From assembly GCA_025782575.1 (NCBI GenBank), contig JALGYY010000035.1, forward strand, positions 372,001 through 436,000: DNA of 64,000 nt, in the 5' to 3' direction. Below, piece by piece: positions 52,701-61,153 of the stretch. The notes under the pieces were generated by a model. The model worked only from the letters and a program-made list of their open reading frames with translations. It made no database searches and was not told the origin of the DNA. How positions within the stretch are numbered: position 1 is the first letter of the stretch; each line of letters opens with the position of its first letter. The position numbers were made by a program, and so were the translations under genes. Origin of the DNA: a bacterium. GTDB lineage: Bacteria; Orphanbacterota; Orphanbacteria; Orphanbacterales; Orphanbacteraceae.

Positions 52701-52932
52701 CGTACGCGACCACCGATTCGAAGTGCACTTCTTTTTCCCGGGCGGCGTAAAGCCCGGCAAGCTGGATCAGCACCGGCGCCCGCATATCACTGTCAGGATA
52801 ACGATCCAGCAGAGCTTCGAAGCGGGCGATGTTGTCGCCCCGCTCGGATGGTTCACTTCCGAACGCCCCGTTAACGGCGGAAATGCCGACCAGGAAAGCG
52901 ATCACCAATATCATCCCAATGGATTGCTTCAT
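49762..52932 (-). CDS. Large TPR-repeat secreted protein
   Basis: ATG 52932 begins a 1056-residue protein with a signal peptide (MKQSIGMILVIAFLVGISAV). Nearly the whole length is made of degenerate tetratricopeptide repeats, e.g. ALAVCYEDMGRNDRAIEFYE, AWYRLGEFESSIESYDRI and SALFHLAELHESESSYGEA, with spacing of about 34-37 residues. Extended TPR solenoids of this kind (AgmK/GltE-like) act as periplasmic scaffolds in Myxococcus motility complexes. The 4-base overlap with the next gene and the operon context support a scaffold role, by inference. Confidence 0.85.
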   Translation of the reverse strand: MKQSIGMILVIAFLVGISAVNGAFGSEPSERGDNIARFEALLDRYPDSDMRAPVLIQLAGLYAAREKEVHFESVVAYEDGLNSNRPTLNYERAIAAYTEIIEQYPDFSGHGEAVYALAVCYEDMGRNDRAIEFYEEIIMDGEASPYRARAAVRVGDLEFAAENWREALIAYDSAVAWGGDPARFKIDYKAGWCHLKTNSALQAGYAFQRAADRAFETSGSDHGGGGLGEVLRSLALVQTETNPDDLDGFAARFEDPAYRRLAVTALADVLLDQDRSVQAERAYRSVLSTHPDEDDAPALHDKIIECLTVRGEKIDAGREMELFHEKYGPTGAWRTIHRHDMDRIDDTDRRVQRNLWNAALIRYRAGGDSDLAVAAALFELYVSELSGGGEADRALLFAAEAWYRLGEFESSIESYDRIDWDALEADEKRQALRGAFLALRDGNAPGWKLADGAERYDAQDRGEVEAEKAILVAAERLADEGDGTRSIALCGMIAAREDSPLRSEAAVRAGRMASRFDQQSKAERYYLLAAETASDRTDRSENMDRAAASAFLAANGMEDGGRWLEAAHAYRTIFENYPDSDVRLDALPRQMACLVRAGRYQHGLAVAESVVVYLAGRDEPAAEIRACALEAEQNGDGNAAARFLTASHSLTNLPRDLLEASRAFSRAGDPSRAKQGFEDVSRLHEGSGEAGSALFHLAELHESESSYGEAAAAFERCAGLSTVPQAGSTELWVRAGENRQLENQLEVAIRNYGNGLEAYDQTVSMDRVGATPTEREAFPAARAHFALARNNRVSLDSSLANWRSGQGSSGPARLMQETVKHYRAGISLHFEKITAPAARELAHLLEAYGRAAFLREWDRGRVPDIDLLEPYYSDALALRETFTDPTRDVVPLYEELADSLMQMASSALDHASLPARTDEPDEAWFEVHSDALVDWISALNLAEDRWQAAAELLGRQGESEGSAAYILNRRLSDLAIKAAGWNQRGAAELRQAPAPPGLSEEELAFYRSLLEEKATPFEERGLRWMEEIEEVPGGPESPSLSYRMNENRTATGSDAR

Positions 52933-52997
52933 GCCAGCCGTTCCTCTTTCAGTGACTGTCTGATCCGCACCCTGGTCGCGACCCGTCTCGAAGACGG

Positions 52998-53594
52998 CTA
53001 CCGGAGAGCGGTTCTCTCCAGGTTCTTCAAAGTCAGGCGCCGACCCACACCATCGGCAAGGACGTCGGCGCAATCGAGAGCGAGTGCCACTACATCTCGA
53101 AGGTGACCCGGATCAGTCCTTCCCGACAGAAGCCGGCCATCGCGATGCACCACTATTCCCTTGTCCAGGTCGTAGACCCGAATCATCATCGACACTTCCG
53201 GCGAGTCCCATTGATCACCCGCCTCAAAACTAAGGATCTGGCCCAGAACGAGAATGTCGCAGCCGGTCACCCTCTGAATCGCCCTGAGATCCTCTCTCGA
53301 CGTTCCATGGGGAGCATTTTCCCCGGCATCCGAGAACAGCCCCTCCAGCTCACGAGGCCCTGCCACCTCAACTTCGCCGAGAGAAAGTCGTGTGGCGAAT
53401 TCATAAGCCAGTTGCGATCCCATATTTTCCTTTGGTCCCTCTCCGCCCCCGTCAAACACCATGACGGCTACCCGCCTCGCGGGTATGCTGTCGTCCGGCG
53501 CATGCACCGCTATCCGGCCCGACGAGGAACATCCCATGAGACCGGCTGCCATACAGCAGCACCAGACAATCAGCAGATGCGTTTTCGTTTTCAT
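52998..53594 (-). CDS. LpoB/CsgG-like lipoprotein
   Basis: This 198-residue lipoprotein (MKTKTHLLIVWCCCMAAGLMGC, lipobox LMGC) has a mature domain with RRVAVMVFDGGGEGPKENMG, ELEGLFSDAG, LRAIQRVTGCDILVLGQIL and IRVYDLDKG. This is the Rossmann-like fold of the CsgG/LpoB/DUF799 type, often found in outer-membrane lipoproteins. It lies between the small secreted gene (18 bases) and the TPR gene (65 bases). Confidence 0.8.
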   Translation of the reverse strand: MKTKTHLLIVWCCCMAAGLMGCSSSGRIAVHAPDDSIPARRVAVMVFDGGGEGPKENMGSQLAYEFATRLSLGEVEVAGPRELEGLFSDAGENAPHGTSREDLRAIQRVTGCDILVLGQILSFEAGDQWDSPEVSMMIRVYDLDKGIVVHRDGRLLSGRTDPGHLRDVVALALDCADVLADGVGRRLTLKNLERTALR

Positions 53595-53612
53595 AGTTAT
53601 TCCCCTTCTTCC

Positions 53613-54095
53613 CTACCACCCCATATAGAGCGACAAACTAAAATGGGCGAGAAAGCCCAGACCGAACGCGAGTTTCTTTTCATCACCGTCGGAAGTGAAA
53701 AACGTGGCCAGTGCACCGGCCATGACACCTTTGCCGAACGCGTAGTAAGTGACTTCCCCGCGCGAAAGCTCCAGGTCGTCTCGTCGAAAGCGACCTGAGG
53801 CGCGAAGGGAGCTGGGTGAATCCATTTTGCCGCCCAGAGGATCGTCAACGATCAGGAAGTTTTCTACTTCGCCGGTAGACCAGCGGATCTCACGCACCTC
53901 CGCGAGAGGAAGTAGCCGGCTTTCACCGGCTCCCTTCTCCAGAAAGACGAGATCCGCTGAATCAATCGAAAGAACACGCCCCTTCTTCTCTGATAAATCA
54001 GCAAGCGTGATGGCATCCACTCCCAGGTCGCCGGCCCATACGGGTCCGCCAACGAGAACGGCAATCAACAGCAATCCTGAAATCGGCATTCTCAT
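53613..54095 (-). CDS. Secreted protein of unknown function in the motor operon
   Basis: This 160-residue protein has a signal peptide (MRMPISGLLLIAVLVGGPVWA) and a beta-rich domain (KKGRVLSIDSADLVFLEKG, LLPLAEVREIRWSTGEV), followed by a possible C-terminal membrane segment (AFGLGFLAHFSLSLYMGW). It overlaps the upstream TPR lipoprotein gene by 4 bases. No family is recognised. Confidence 0.75.
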   Translation of the reverse strand: MRMPISGLLLIAVLVGGPVWAGDLGVDAITLADLSEKKGRVLSIDSADLVFLEKGAGESRLLPLAEVREIRWSTGEVENFLIVDDPLGGKMDSPSSLRASGRFRRDDLELSRGEVTYYAFGKGVMAGALATFFTSDGDEKKLAFGLGFLAHFSLSLYMGW

Positions 54096-55885
54096 TGGTT
54101 CTGCCCCTCTCTCGATCCGGTCACCGAACCGGCAAGCTCCTGTTCATACTGGATCTGAGCGAGAGAAAACTCCGCTCGTTCACGGATCTTCTTTCTCAAT
54201 AGAACCGCCTCTTCCGGGTCGATCGACTCGGCGAGAATCAACTCGTCATTCAAGCGATCAAGAACCAGTGATTCATGGCGTACACGATACCCGGCGAGTT
54301 GATCGTTCCCCCCCTCGGCACGATCCCCCATGAGGAGCGCCACGATCCGGTACTCCACCGGTTCGATCTCTTTCAGCAAACGATCGCGGGTTTCATCGAG
54401 CCGGATGCGGGCGGCCGCCTGAGCGCGCTCACCCTCCTGCCAGCTGCTGCAAAGTAAGAGCGCCGACTCGAATGCCTCGGCGGAGCTGTCGAACCGCCGG
54501 AGCCTCGCTTCGCAGGTTCCAGCCAGAATGCTCGCTTCTCCCCGCCATCTCGGCGGCGCATCATCTCTAACATGAGCGAGATACCCGAGGGCACGAGCGT
54601 AGTCTCCCTGCTCGGCAGCCACCCAGGCGAGACCGAGGCTGGCACGAGAGCGGTAATCCCCCTCCACCAGGGCGTACCACTTGGCGGCTGACTCGCCGTC
54701 ACCGCGGGAGAAATGGAGGTCGCCGATAGCTACGAGCGCCTTGTCACGAAGGCGCCTGTCGGATTCGGTCACCGCACCGGGGGCGGCTACGGCAGCGAGA
54801 GCGGCCTTCGCCGCTTTCGTGTCCCCGTTTGCCCGATACGGATCAGCGAGCGCATACCGGGCAAACCGGTACCACGCGCTCTCAACCGGCACCGATTGAA
54901 GCCGGGCGATCGCTCCGTCACGGTCGCCCATTCGAAGCATGGATAGCCCCGACAGATAACGGGCAGCCGCGTTCTCCGCAGTCTGTTTCCATTGATTGTC
55001 GATACGGCGGCCCAGCACGATCACTTCCTCGTCTTCACCGTCATCGAACTTGAGATCCATCATCTGATAGAGCGAACGGCGGCCGAATTGAGTCTCTCCC
55101 AGACTCGCATAGACCTGCCTGGCTCCTTCTTTCATTCCCAGTTCCTGCAACGACCGCCCGAGATAAAACTGGGCTTCGTCCCGCAGATCGCTCTTCCCGT
55201 ACCGGTGAACGATGGAGCCGAATTTATCCGCGGCATCCCAGAACTCTCTCTTTTCGTAGTGCTTGATCGCTTCCCGCCAGATGGCGTGATCCCTCGCCAC
55301 GTAGAGGGGACCGAAACGCTCGGCAAGACCCATTTTCTTCGTGAGAAGCCGGACACCGTAAACCACACGATCCTGATTCGTATTGATCGGGATGACGTAG
55401 CTCCCCCCCACATCAACCTGAGCGGTGAGCATCACTTCCCCTGTGTGTGTCGAGATCATCCGGCAGCCCATTTCGAAATGAGGCTTACCTTTCCAGCCGA
55501 AAAAGCTCTCCTTTTCGCTGTATCCGATGATGGTCCCCACAAAAACAGCGTCTACCTGCAGCTCCTCACCCAGGTGACGCGCGACAGGGCGAGTCACGCC
55601 ATGCTCATAGCCATACCGCTTCATGAATTCTCGAACTTTGTAGCGGTCCACAAGGGCGGGAAAATATTTATGCGCTTCGATCGAGAATGCGTCCGTTGCG
55701 AATTCGGCCAGGTGAGCCGGGGCGTCCGGGCTCTCCTGAAAGAAGAGCAGAACCGCCACGTTATCCACTGTATGGAGTTCCATAGGCGGCCGGCGTTTGA
55801 CGATTACTCCTGATGAACACGAAATTGTCACCGCCGCGATGATGAGCCCCGCGATGGTCGTTAGTCTTTGAAAGCGATGAGCCAT
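54092..55885 (-). CDS. Lipoprotein with CsgG/LpoB-like N-terminal domain and TPR repeats
   Basis: ATG 55885, 7 bases after AAGGAGAG, begins a 597-residue lipoprotein (signal ending TISC). Residues about 30-200 form a domain like that of the lipoprotein at 52998-53594 (VDNVAVLLFFQES, ELQVDAVFVGTIIGYSEKES, GEVMLTAQVDVGG). TPR-like repeats follow (WDAADKFGSIVHRYGKSDLRDEAQFYLG, GLAWVAAEQGDYARALGYL). It is the first gene of the nine-gene operon, divergent from the Clp-like gene. Confidence 0.82.
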   Translation of the reverse strand: MAHRFQRLTTIAGLIIAAVTISCSSGVIVKRRPPMELHTVDNVAVLLFFQESPDAPAHLAEFATDAFSIEAHKYFPALVDRYKVREFMKRYGYEHGVTRPVARHLGEELQVDAVFVGTIIGYSEKESFFGWKGKPHFEMGCRMISTHTGEVMLTAQVDVGGSYVIPINTNQDRVVYGVRLLTKKMGLAERFGPLYVARDHAIWREAIKHYEKREFWDAADKFGSIVHRYGKSDLRDEAQFYLGRSLQELGMKEGARQVYASLGETQFGRRSLYQMMDLKFDDGEDEEVIVLGRRIDNQWKQTAENAAARYLSGLSMLRMGDRDGAIARLQSVPVESAWYRFARYALADPYRANGDTKAAKAALAAVAAPGAVTESDRRLRDKALVAIGDLHFSRGDGESAAKWYALVEGDYRSRASLGLAWVAAEQGDYARALGYLAHVRDDAPPRWRGEASILAGTCEARLRRFDSSAEAFESALLLCSSWQEGERAQAAARIRLDETRDRLLKEIEPVEYRIVALLMGDRAEGGNDQLAGYRVRHESLVLDRLNDELILAESIDPEEAVLLRKKIRERAEFSLAQIQYEQELAGSVTGSREGQNQ

Positions 55886-56212
55886 TCTGGTCTCTCCTTC
55901 GGGCAATGAGCCGCAGACATAGCGACGCCTCACCCAATCCCATGTTCGAAATCGCAAGAGACATGCCACGGTCATATGAACCGCAGTTCATTGGCCGGTA
56001 AGTGAACAGGGCGCCGAAACCGACGGGGAATTCGGCGTTTCCGTCTGGTCAATCTAAGACCGCAGTCAGCGCTTGCTCCCCACGCCTGCGGTTCAAGGAG
56101 TGATCCTCTGTTCAGATTCCGCACAAGGAATCGACGTTGACATCGAGGAAATCAACCCCCTACCCTTGAGGATCGGAGCGTGAGGTCGATTCCCTGAGAG
56201 AGGAAATTGATT
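55886..56212. other. Divergent intergenic region with a plus-strand promoter
   Basis: The region separates the motor operon from the Clp-like gene. A plus-strand promoter is plausible at 56137-56166 (TTGACA, 18 bases, TACCCT), giving a start near 56173. I cannot place the minus-strand promoter. No RNA gene is recognised. Confidence 0.5.
56137..56166 (+). promoter_or_regulatory. Promoter of the Clp-like gene
   Basis: TTGACA (56137-56142) and TACCCT (56161-56166) are 18 bases apart, with about 40 bases from the predicted transcript start to the ATG. Confidence 0.55.
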
Positions 56213-58048
56213 ATGGACACGAAAGAACCGATTCCAGAGATCCTGAAGCCGCGGGAAATCTCCATTCTCGACCAGATTTCCGTAAATATGTCTGAAAGTC
56301 TCCTGGAGAGACGTTTCGGCTCGATTGTCCCCTGGAAAGAAGAGGTAAACCGCCTTCTCGAGACGCTCCAGAAGCGGAGCAATCACAATGTGTTAATGCT
56401 GGGGCCTTCAGGAGTCGGGAAAAGAACCATGGTCCTCAGGCTGGCTGAGCAGATCGCAGCAGGACGGGTTCCCCCCCGATTACGAAACAAGGACATCCTG
56501 GAGATCACCCTCCCCTCTGTTCTTCCTCTCATCCAGGATACGGATGAGTTCGAGAAAGTGCTCTTTCTCGCCGTAAAAGAGGCGCTCGACCGGGGAGATG
56601 TCATTCTCTATTTCAATCAGCTCGATAACTTTCTTGGCTCATCGGACGGAAGTTTTCTGGATGCTTCCTATCTACTAGAAGCGACCACCCGGCAGGCGGA
56701 CCTGCAAGTGATCTCCTCGATGTCGGACTGGGCCTACAGAAAACTGGTAAACGAGCATCAGTGGCTACGGTTCAACCTGGTTACGTTGGGAGTGAATGAG
56801 CCTTCGCCCCAGATGGCGAAAAAGATCTTGCGCGTGGTCCGGGCCAAACTGGAGAGCTTCCATGAACTCGAAATTACTGAAGAAGCGGTCGACAAAGCGA
56901 TCGATCTCTCCAACTACTATCTGAAGACGCGGGTTCTCCCCGGCAAGGCGCTCGAAATTCTCGACGAAGCTTGCGCGGAAGAAGTCGTGCGGGCCATGCG
57001 GAATCGCCGGCATCGCGAAAAGGTCGTAACGGCCGATCGAATCTCGGAAACGGTAAGCAAGAAGTTCGGTATTCCCGTGGATAAGCTACGGGATAGAGCG
57101 GGAAGCGAGCTGCTCCATATCGAGGACCGTCTGAAGGACCATGTTAAGGGACAGGACGATGCGATTCGAAAGGTGTCAAATGTAGTCCGAGTGGCCAAGC
57201 TGAACCTCTCTTCCAATCCGAACCGCCCCGACGGCGTATTCCTGTTCGTCGGCCCGAACGGTGTGGGGAAGACGGAACTCGCCAGGCGACTCGCGATTGA
57301 ACTCTTTGGCGGCGATGAGCATCTCATCAAACTCGATATGGCACAATTCTCGGATGACGACGCCGTGCAGAAACTGGTCGGTGGCCCGGGCATGTCAGGT
57401 GTCAAGAAAGGGGTTCTCTCCCGTCTTCTCGAGAAGAGGCCGAACGCTGTCTTTCTTATTTCCGGCATCGAGAAAGCAAACGCCAGAATCGGTCCGATTC
57501 TGCTTCAGATTCTGAACGAGGGGCAGACCGTCGATGATGAAGGTCGGATTCTCTCGTTTGCGAGCACCACAATGGTGATGGTAGCGAATTCGGATAACCT
57601 GATGCCCGATGAACAGGAGCGAACCGTCGGCTTTACGGAAACGGCCGACGAGAAGAAGCTATGGAACCAGCGTCGGGCGATCGAGACGGCGACGAGGGAG
57701 TACTTCGGGCCTGACTTTCTTGCCTCTTTCGATGAACTCGTCTTCTTCGACCCGCTGACACCTGAATCGGTGAGCGAGATTACCGCGCTCGAAATCGATC
57801 GGATTCGTGTACGGCTCGGACGCCAGGGTATTCAACTGGCGGTGGAGCAGGACGTATTCGATCTCGTTGCGGGTGAGGGAAGCTCGCGGTCCACCGGTGC
57901 AAAACAGGTCGCCCATGCAGTGGAGAACATGGTTCTGCAACCGGTTTCCCACTATCTGCTAAAGCATTTAAACGCCAAGAAGATCCGTCTCATAACGAAG
58001 AAAGATGCGATTCAGGTCGTGGGTGGTCATTCGAAAAAGCAGGTCTAA
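56213..58048 (+). CDS. Two-module Clp/Hsp100-like AAA+ protein with lost Walker B acids
   Basis: ATG 56213, about 9 bases after GAGGA, encodes 611 residues with two AAA+ modules. Module 1 (about 20-240) has Walker A GPSGVGKRT; the Walker B place reads VILYFNQLDNF instead of ILFIDE. Module 2 (about 325-600) has Walker A GPNGVGKTE and a ClpB-type middle (KLDMAQFSDDDAVQKLVGGPG). Its Walker B place reads AVFLISGIEKAN instead of LLDEIEKAH, and the pore-loop GYVG reads GMSG. The ClpA/B N-domain and coiled-coil M-domain are absent. ATP may be bound but hydrolysis and threading are doubtful. Function unknown. Confidence 0.88.
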   Translation: MDTKEPIPEILKPREISILDQISVNMSESLLERRFGSIVPWKEEVNRLLETLQKRSNHNVLMLGPSGVGKRTMVLRLAEQIAAGRVPPRLRNKDILEITLPSVLPLIQDTDEFEKVLFLAVKEALDRGDVILYFNQLDNFLGSSDGSFLDASYLLEATTRQADLQVISSMSDWAYRKLVNEHQWLRFNLVTLGVNEPSPQMAKKILRVVRAKLESFHELEITEEAVDKAIDLSNYYLKTRVLPGKALEILDEACAEEVVRAMRNRRHREKVVTADRISETVSKKFGIPVDKLRDRAGSELLHIEDRLKDHVKGQDDAIRKVSNVVRVAKLNLSSNPNRPDGVFLFVGPNGVGKTELARRLAIELFGGDEHLIKLDMAQFSDDDAVQKLVGGPGMSGVKKGVLSRLLEKRPNAVFLISGIEKANARIGPILLQILNEGQTVDDEGRILSFASTTMVMVANSDNLMPDEQERTVGFTETADEKKLWNQRRAIETATREYFGPDFLASFDELVFFDPLTPESVSEITALEIDRIRVRLGRQGIQLAVEQDVFDLVAGEGSSRSTGAKQVAHAVENMVLQPVSHYLLKHLNAKKIRLITKKDAIQVVGGHSKKQV

Positions 58049-58096
58049 CGGAAAGCGGGCGGGAAATCTGACTCGCTGACTGATTGCAATGCAGTA

Positions 58097-58135
58097 GAGG
58101 GTCAACCCGAATCATAACGGGCTGACCCTCTTTTT
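58097..58135 (+). terminator. Terminator of the Clp-like gene
   Basis: GAGGGTCA (58097-58104) pairs with TGACCCTC (58123-58130), with an inner CCCG/CGGG pair, followed by TTTTTATAT. Confidence 0.92.
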
Positions 58136-58159
58136 ATATGCTCCCCCTTCGGCCCTAAC

Positions 58160-61153
58160 TCACTGGTTATTCGGGAAGCGGGGATCCCATCGGGGAACGA
58201 CCGGGTCGTCCAGGTCCCAGTTCTTTCTCCACTCGAGAGCGCGAGCGGCGTCGATCAACCGGATCGCCTCCTCGATTTCCTTCGATGGGGTGATGTCACG
58301 GGATGCATCCCTCGCCACATCGTAAACGAATCCCAGATCGCTCTCACGGGCCCAATAGGACTTGCGCAGAATTTCGGCGAACTCGGCGATTGCCGCGTCG
58401 AACCGGAAGCGCGGGGGCGCGTTCTCGAATCGATCGTGGACGTCGCGGAGCCGAATCGACTCTTCCCTCTCCGTCACCTTGCCCGTTTCCGGACTCTCCC
58501 AGCGGAGACGAACGGTCGCCAGTTTTTTACTTTCCGGACGCTTTTCCAGTTTCACTTCGAACAGCGCCGTCACCTCATGACCGGCGCCCACTTCACCGGC
58601 ATCGACCTGATCGTTACGGAAGTCCCTGTCCGCCACGTCACGGTTTTCATAACCGATGAGACGGTATCGTCGAACCGTACCCGGTTCGAAATCGACCTGA
58701 ACTTTGACCTGTTTGGCGATCGACTGGAGTGTGCCGGTCAGGTTCTCGACGAATACGCGCCGCGCTTCGTCGATGTCGCCGACGTAGTAATAATTACCGT
58801 CTCCATTGTCGGCCAGCTTCTCCATCAGCACGTCGTTGTAGTTTCCCATGCCGAAGCCGACCGATGTCAGTTCGACACCGCGGGAAGCGTCCCGGGCGAT
58901 TCGCTTCAGGATGTCTTCCGCGCCGGTACGCCCAACGTTGGCCACGCCGTCGGAGCAGAGAATGACACGGTTGATCCAGCCGGGCTGAAACGCGCGGGCT
59001 GCGTTAATATAGCCTTCGACCAGGCCCTGTTCCGCATTGGTCGATCCTGACGGGGTGAGGGAAGCGATAGCTGACTCGATTATACTGCGATTCTCGAGCG
59101 ACATCGGCGGAAGCACGGTACGAGCCCGGCTGCCGTAAACGACGATCGCCACATGATCCTGCCCCTTCAGTTCATCCAGCAGCAGAAACAGAGTCCGCTT
59201 GACGAGCTCGAGCCTGTTTTCGCGGGCCATCGAACCGGAGACGTCGATCACGAATGTCAGGTTGGCCGGCTTCCGGTTTCGAACGTCGATTTCGCGTCCC
59301 TTAAGACCGACCCGCAACAGAACCAGATCTTCGCCGAAGCGCGAAGGTGCTGCGTCCAGATGAATGGCAAACGCATTCTCATCTTCCCATCCCCGCCTGT
59401 CGTAAGATGCGGGAACGAACTCGCTCGGTCGGGGCGGAGCGTAACGGTGATCGAAGAAGTTAATGAACTCTTCGACGCGGACAGCGTCCTTCGGCGGAAG
59501 GGTGTGCCGCTCCAGATAAGAGCGAGTGAGCGTGTACGAGCCGTTGTCCACGTCTACCGCGAATGTCGAGAGCGAATCATCCATCGGGTCGATGAATGGA
59601 TTGACGCCGTAATGCTCGAAGAACATGGCGTCGAACGCCCGCCCGTTCACCGGGTCTGTGCCACCGACGGAAATGGGGTAGCGTTGTGATTCGGATTCGT
59701 GGAGATCATTCACGGCACCGAATAACTTGAAACTGCTCCCCGCTTCGGACTCACTCTTCGGCTCTGAGGAAGTGGGCCCACCCCCGCCACGGAAGAGTCC
59801 CTTTACATTGCCCCAGTTCCCTTCTTCAGGGGCCGGCTCACTGTCGGTTTTGCGAGTATCGGAACGGTGAGAGACATCTTTTTCGGGGGATGGTTTCGAT
59901 CCGTTCATGTATCCCAGCGCGTGCAGCCTACCCTTCTGCTCTCGATTCAATTCGATCTTGTCGTGGTGGTCGGTTACTTCGATTGCATCGAGCGTGGTGC
60001 GCGAGGTATCGAGCTGCACATTGATAGTGGTCGTTTCTCCGACCTTGATTTCTACATTCTCAATTTCCCGGGAATAGTATCCGATTCGGTTGACTTTGAT
60101 CTGATAGACACCGGCAGGAATCGACGGCACGCTGAAAGTGCCGTCCGACTGCGTAGTCCCTCCACGGCCGATGGCTCCGATAATGATATTTGCATACGGG
60201 ATCGGCTTTCCGTCCAGGCTTGAGTGAACGGTTCCCTCAAGGGTCCCCGCTCTCTGGCTTTGGGACCTAGCCATTCTCCGTTTCTTAGCCTCGGCGCCCC
60301 ATCGGTTTGCTTCGGCAATCCTTCTCTTGTCAGAGTCCGCAATCCACCGTTTCTCAGACTCCGCGCGACGTCTCTCACCCCTGGCCACCCGCCGTGCTTC
60401 AGCCTCCGCCTCGCGCTGTTCCGCTTCCTGCTGCCAGATCGTGGCGAGCGAACCGACCGCCGAGTAAAAGTGGAAGACAGGCATGATGGTGCCGCCCGGT
60501 TCACTCCCTCGTACAGGAATGATGTTCTCCCGGACGGGCTCCCCGCCTGCATGAGCGGCCGGAGCTGAGGAGCTCTTGGTCGGCACATCGGAGAGCGCTT
60601 TATCCGCAGGTGCCTTGTCGGCGGGCGGCTTATCGGCAGGCAGTTTGAAGGAAAGCGTTCCATCTTTCTTCTGAAGCGCGGACTTCGCCTCCCCTGCCGC
60701 CTGCTTCGTTGCGACCTCTGCCGGCCGACTCTGTTTCACCGTCTTCTGCGGGGGCCGCTCCTCGTTTACAATTACACTAGGTACAACCCGATCGTCTTCT
60801 GGCGCGACATCGGGCGTCACGTCGCCGGGCGCCGCATCATGCACTAGAGCACGCTCCTCAGTCGACTCAGGAATCCCAGGACCCTGCAAGACCGGCTGTC
60901 CTTCCTGAATCAACTCATGCGGGGCCGTACCTGATGCCAGGCGATCGACCTCTGTCTTCTTCGTGTCATCGAGATTCACATAAGTAATCAAAAGCAGGAC
61001 GGCAAGCGCCGCACCACCAATTGCGGCCGGCATGGGCAGCCAGGGGATCCCCCGCCTGCGCCCTTTCTTTCTCTCGTCCGTGATCGCCTGCCAGATCCGG
61101 CGCTGCTCATCGTCTGTCATTTTTGCGCATTGCTTTTCGAATTGCTCTTTCAT
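58160..61153 (-). CDS. Membrane-anchored anti-sigma/VWA protein (YfbK-like)
   Basis: ATG 61153 overlaps the ECF sigma stop by 4 bases. The 997-residue protein begins MKEQFEKQCAKMTDDEQRRI, an anti-sigma-like cytoplasmic segment, then one transmembrane helix (GGAALAVLLLITYV). A long Lys/Pro/Ala and Glu/Arg coiled linker follows, then a carboxypeptidase-regulatory-like beta domain (YANIIIGAIGRGGTTQSDG). The C-terminal half is YfbK-like: IDPMDDSLSTFAVDVDNGSY, a VWA domain with MIDAS DVSGSMARENR, and a DUF3520 tail. It is likely a sigma-factor partner sensing the envelope. The VWA part is well conserved. Confidence 0.9.
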   Translation of the reverse strand: MKEQFEKQCAKMTDDEQRRIWQAITDERKKGRRRGIPWLPMPAAIGGAALAVLLLITYVNLDDTKKTEVDRLASGTAPHELIQEGQPVLQGPGIPESTEERALVHDAAPGDVTPDVAPEDDRVVPSVIVNEERPPQKTVKQSRPAEVATKQAAGEAKSALQKKDGTLSFKLPADKPPADKAPADKALSDVPTKSSSAPAAHAGGEPVRENIIPVRGSEPGGTIMPVFHFYSAVGSLATIWQQEAEQREAEAEARRVARGERRRAESEKRWIADSDKRRIAEANRWGAEAKKRRMARSQSQRAGTLEGTVHSSLDGKPIPYANIIIGAIGRGGTTQSDGTFSVPSIPAGVYQIKVNRIGYYSREIENVEIKVGETTTINVQLDTSRTTLDAIEVTDHHDKIELNREQKGRLHALGYMNGSKPSPEKDVSHRSDTRKTDSEPAPEEGNWGNVKGLFRGGGGPTSSEPKSESEAGSSFKLFGAVNDLHESESQRYPISVGGTDPVNGRAFDAMFFEHYGVNPFIDPMDDSLSTFAVDVDNGSYTLTRSYLERHTLPPKDAVRVEEFINFFDHRYAPPRPSEFVPASYDRRGWEDENAFAIHLDAAPSRFGEDLVLLRVGLKGREIDVRNRKPANLTFVIDVSGSMARENRLELVKRTLFLLLDELKGQDHVAIVVYGSRARTVLPPMSLENRSIIESAIASLTPSGSTNAEQGLVEGYINAARAFQPGWINRVILCSDGVANVGRTGAEDILKRIARDASRGVELTSVGFGMGNYNDVLMEKLADNGDGNYYYVGDIDEARRVFVENLTGTLQSIAKQVKVQVDFEPGTVRRYRLIGYENRDVADRDFRNDQVDAGEVGAGHEVTALFEVKLEKRPESKKLATVRLRWESPETGKVTEREESIRLRDVHDRFENAPPRFRFDAAIAEFAEILRKSYWARESDLGFVYDVARDASRDITPSKEIEEAIRLIDAARALEWRKNWDLDDPVVPRWDPRFPNNQ

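Noticed and set aside
54992-55813. Plus-strand frame of 273 codons
   Set aside because: Antisense to the TPR lipoprotein gene; no supporting start.
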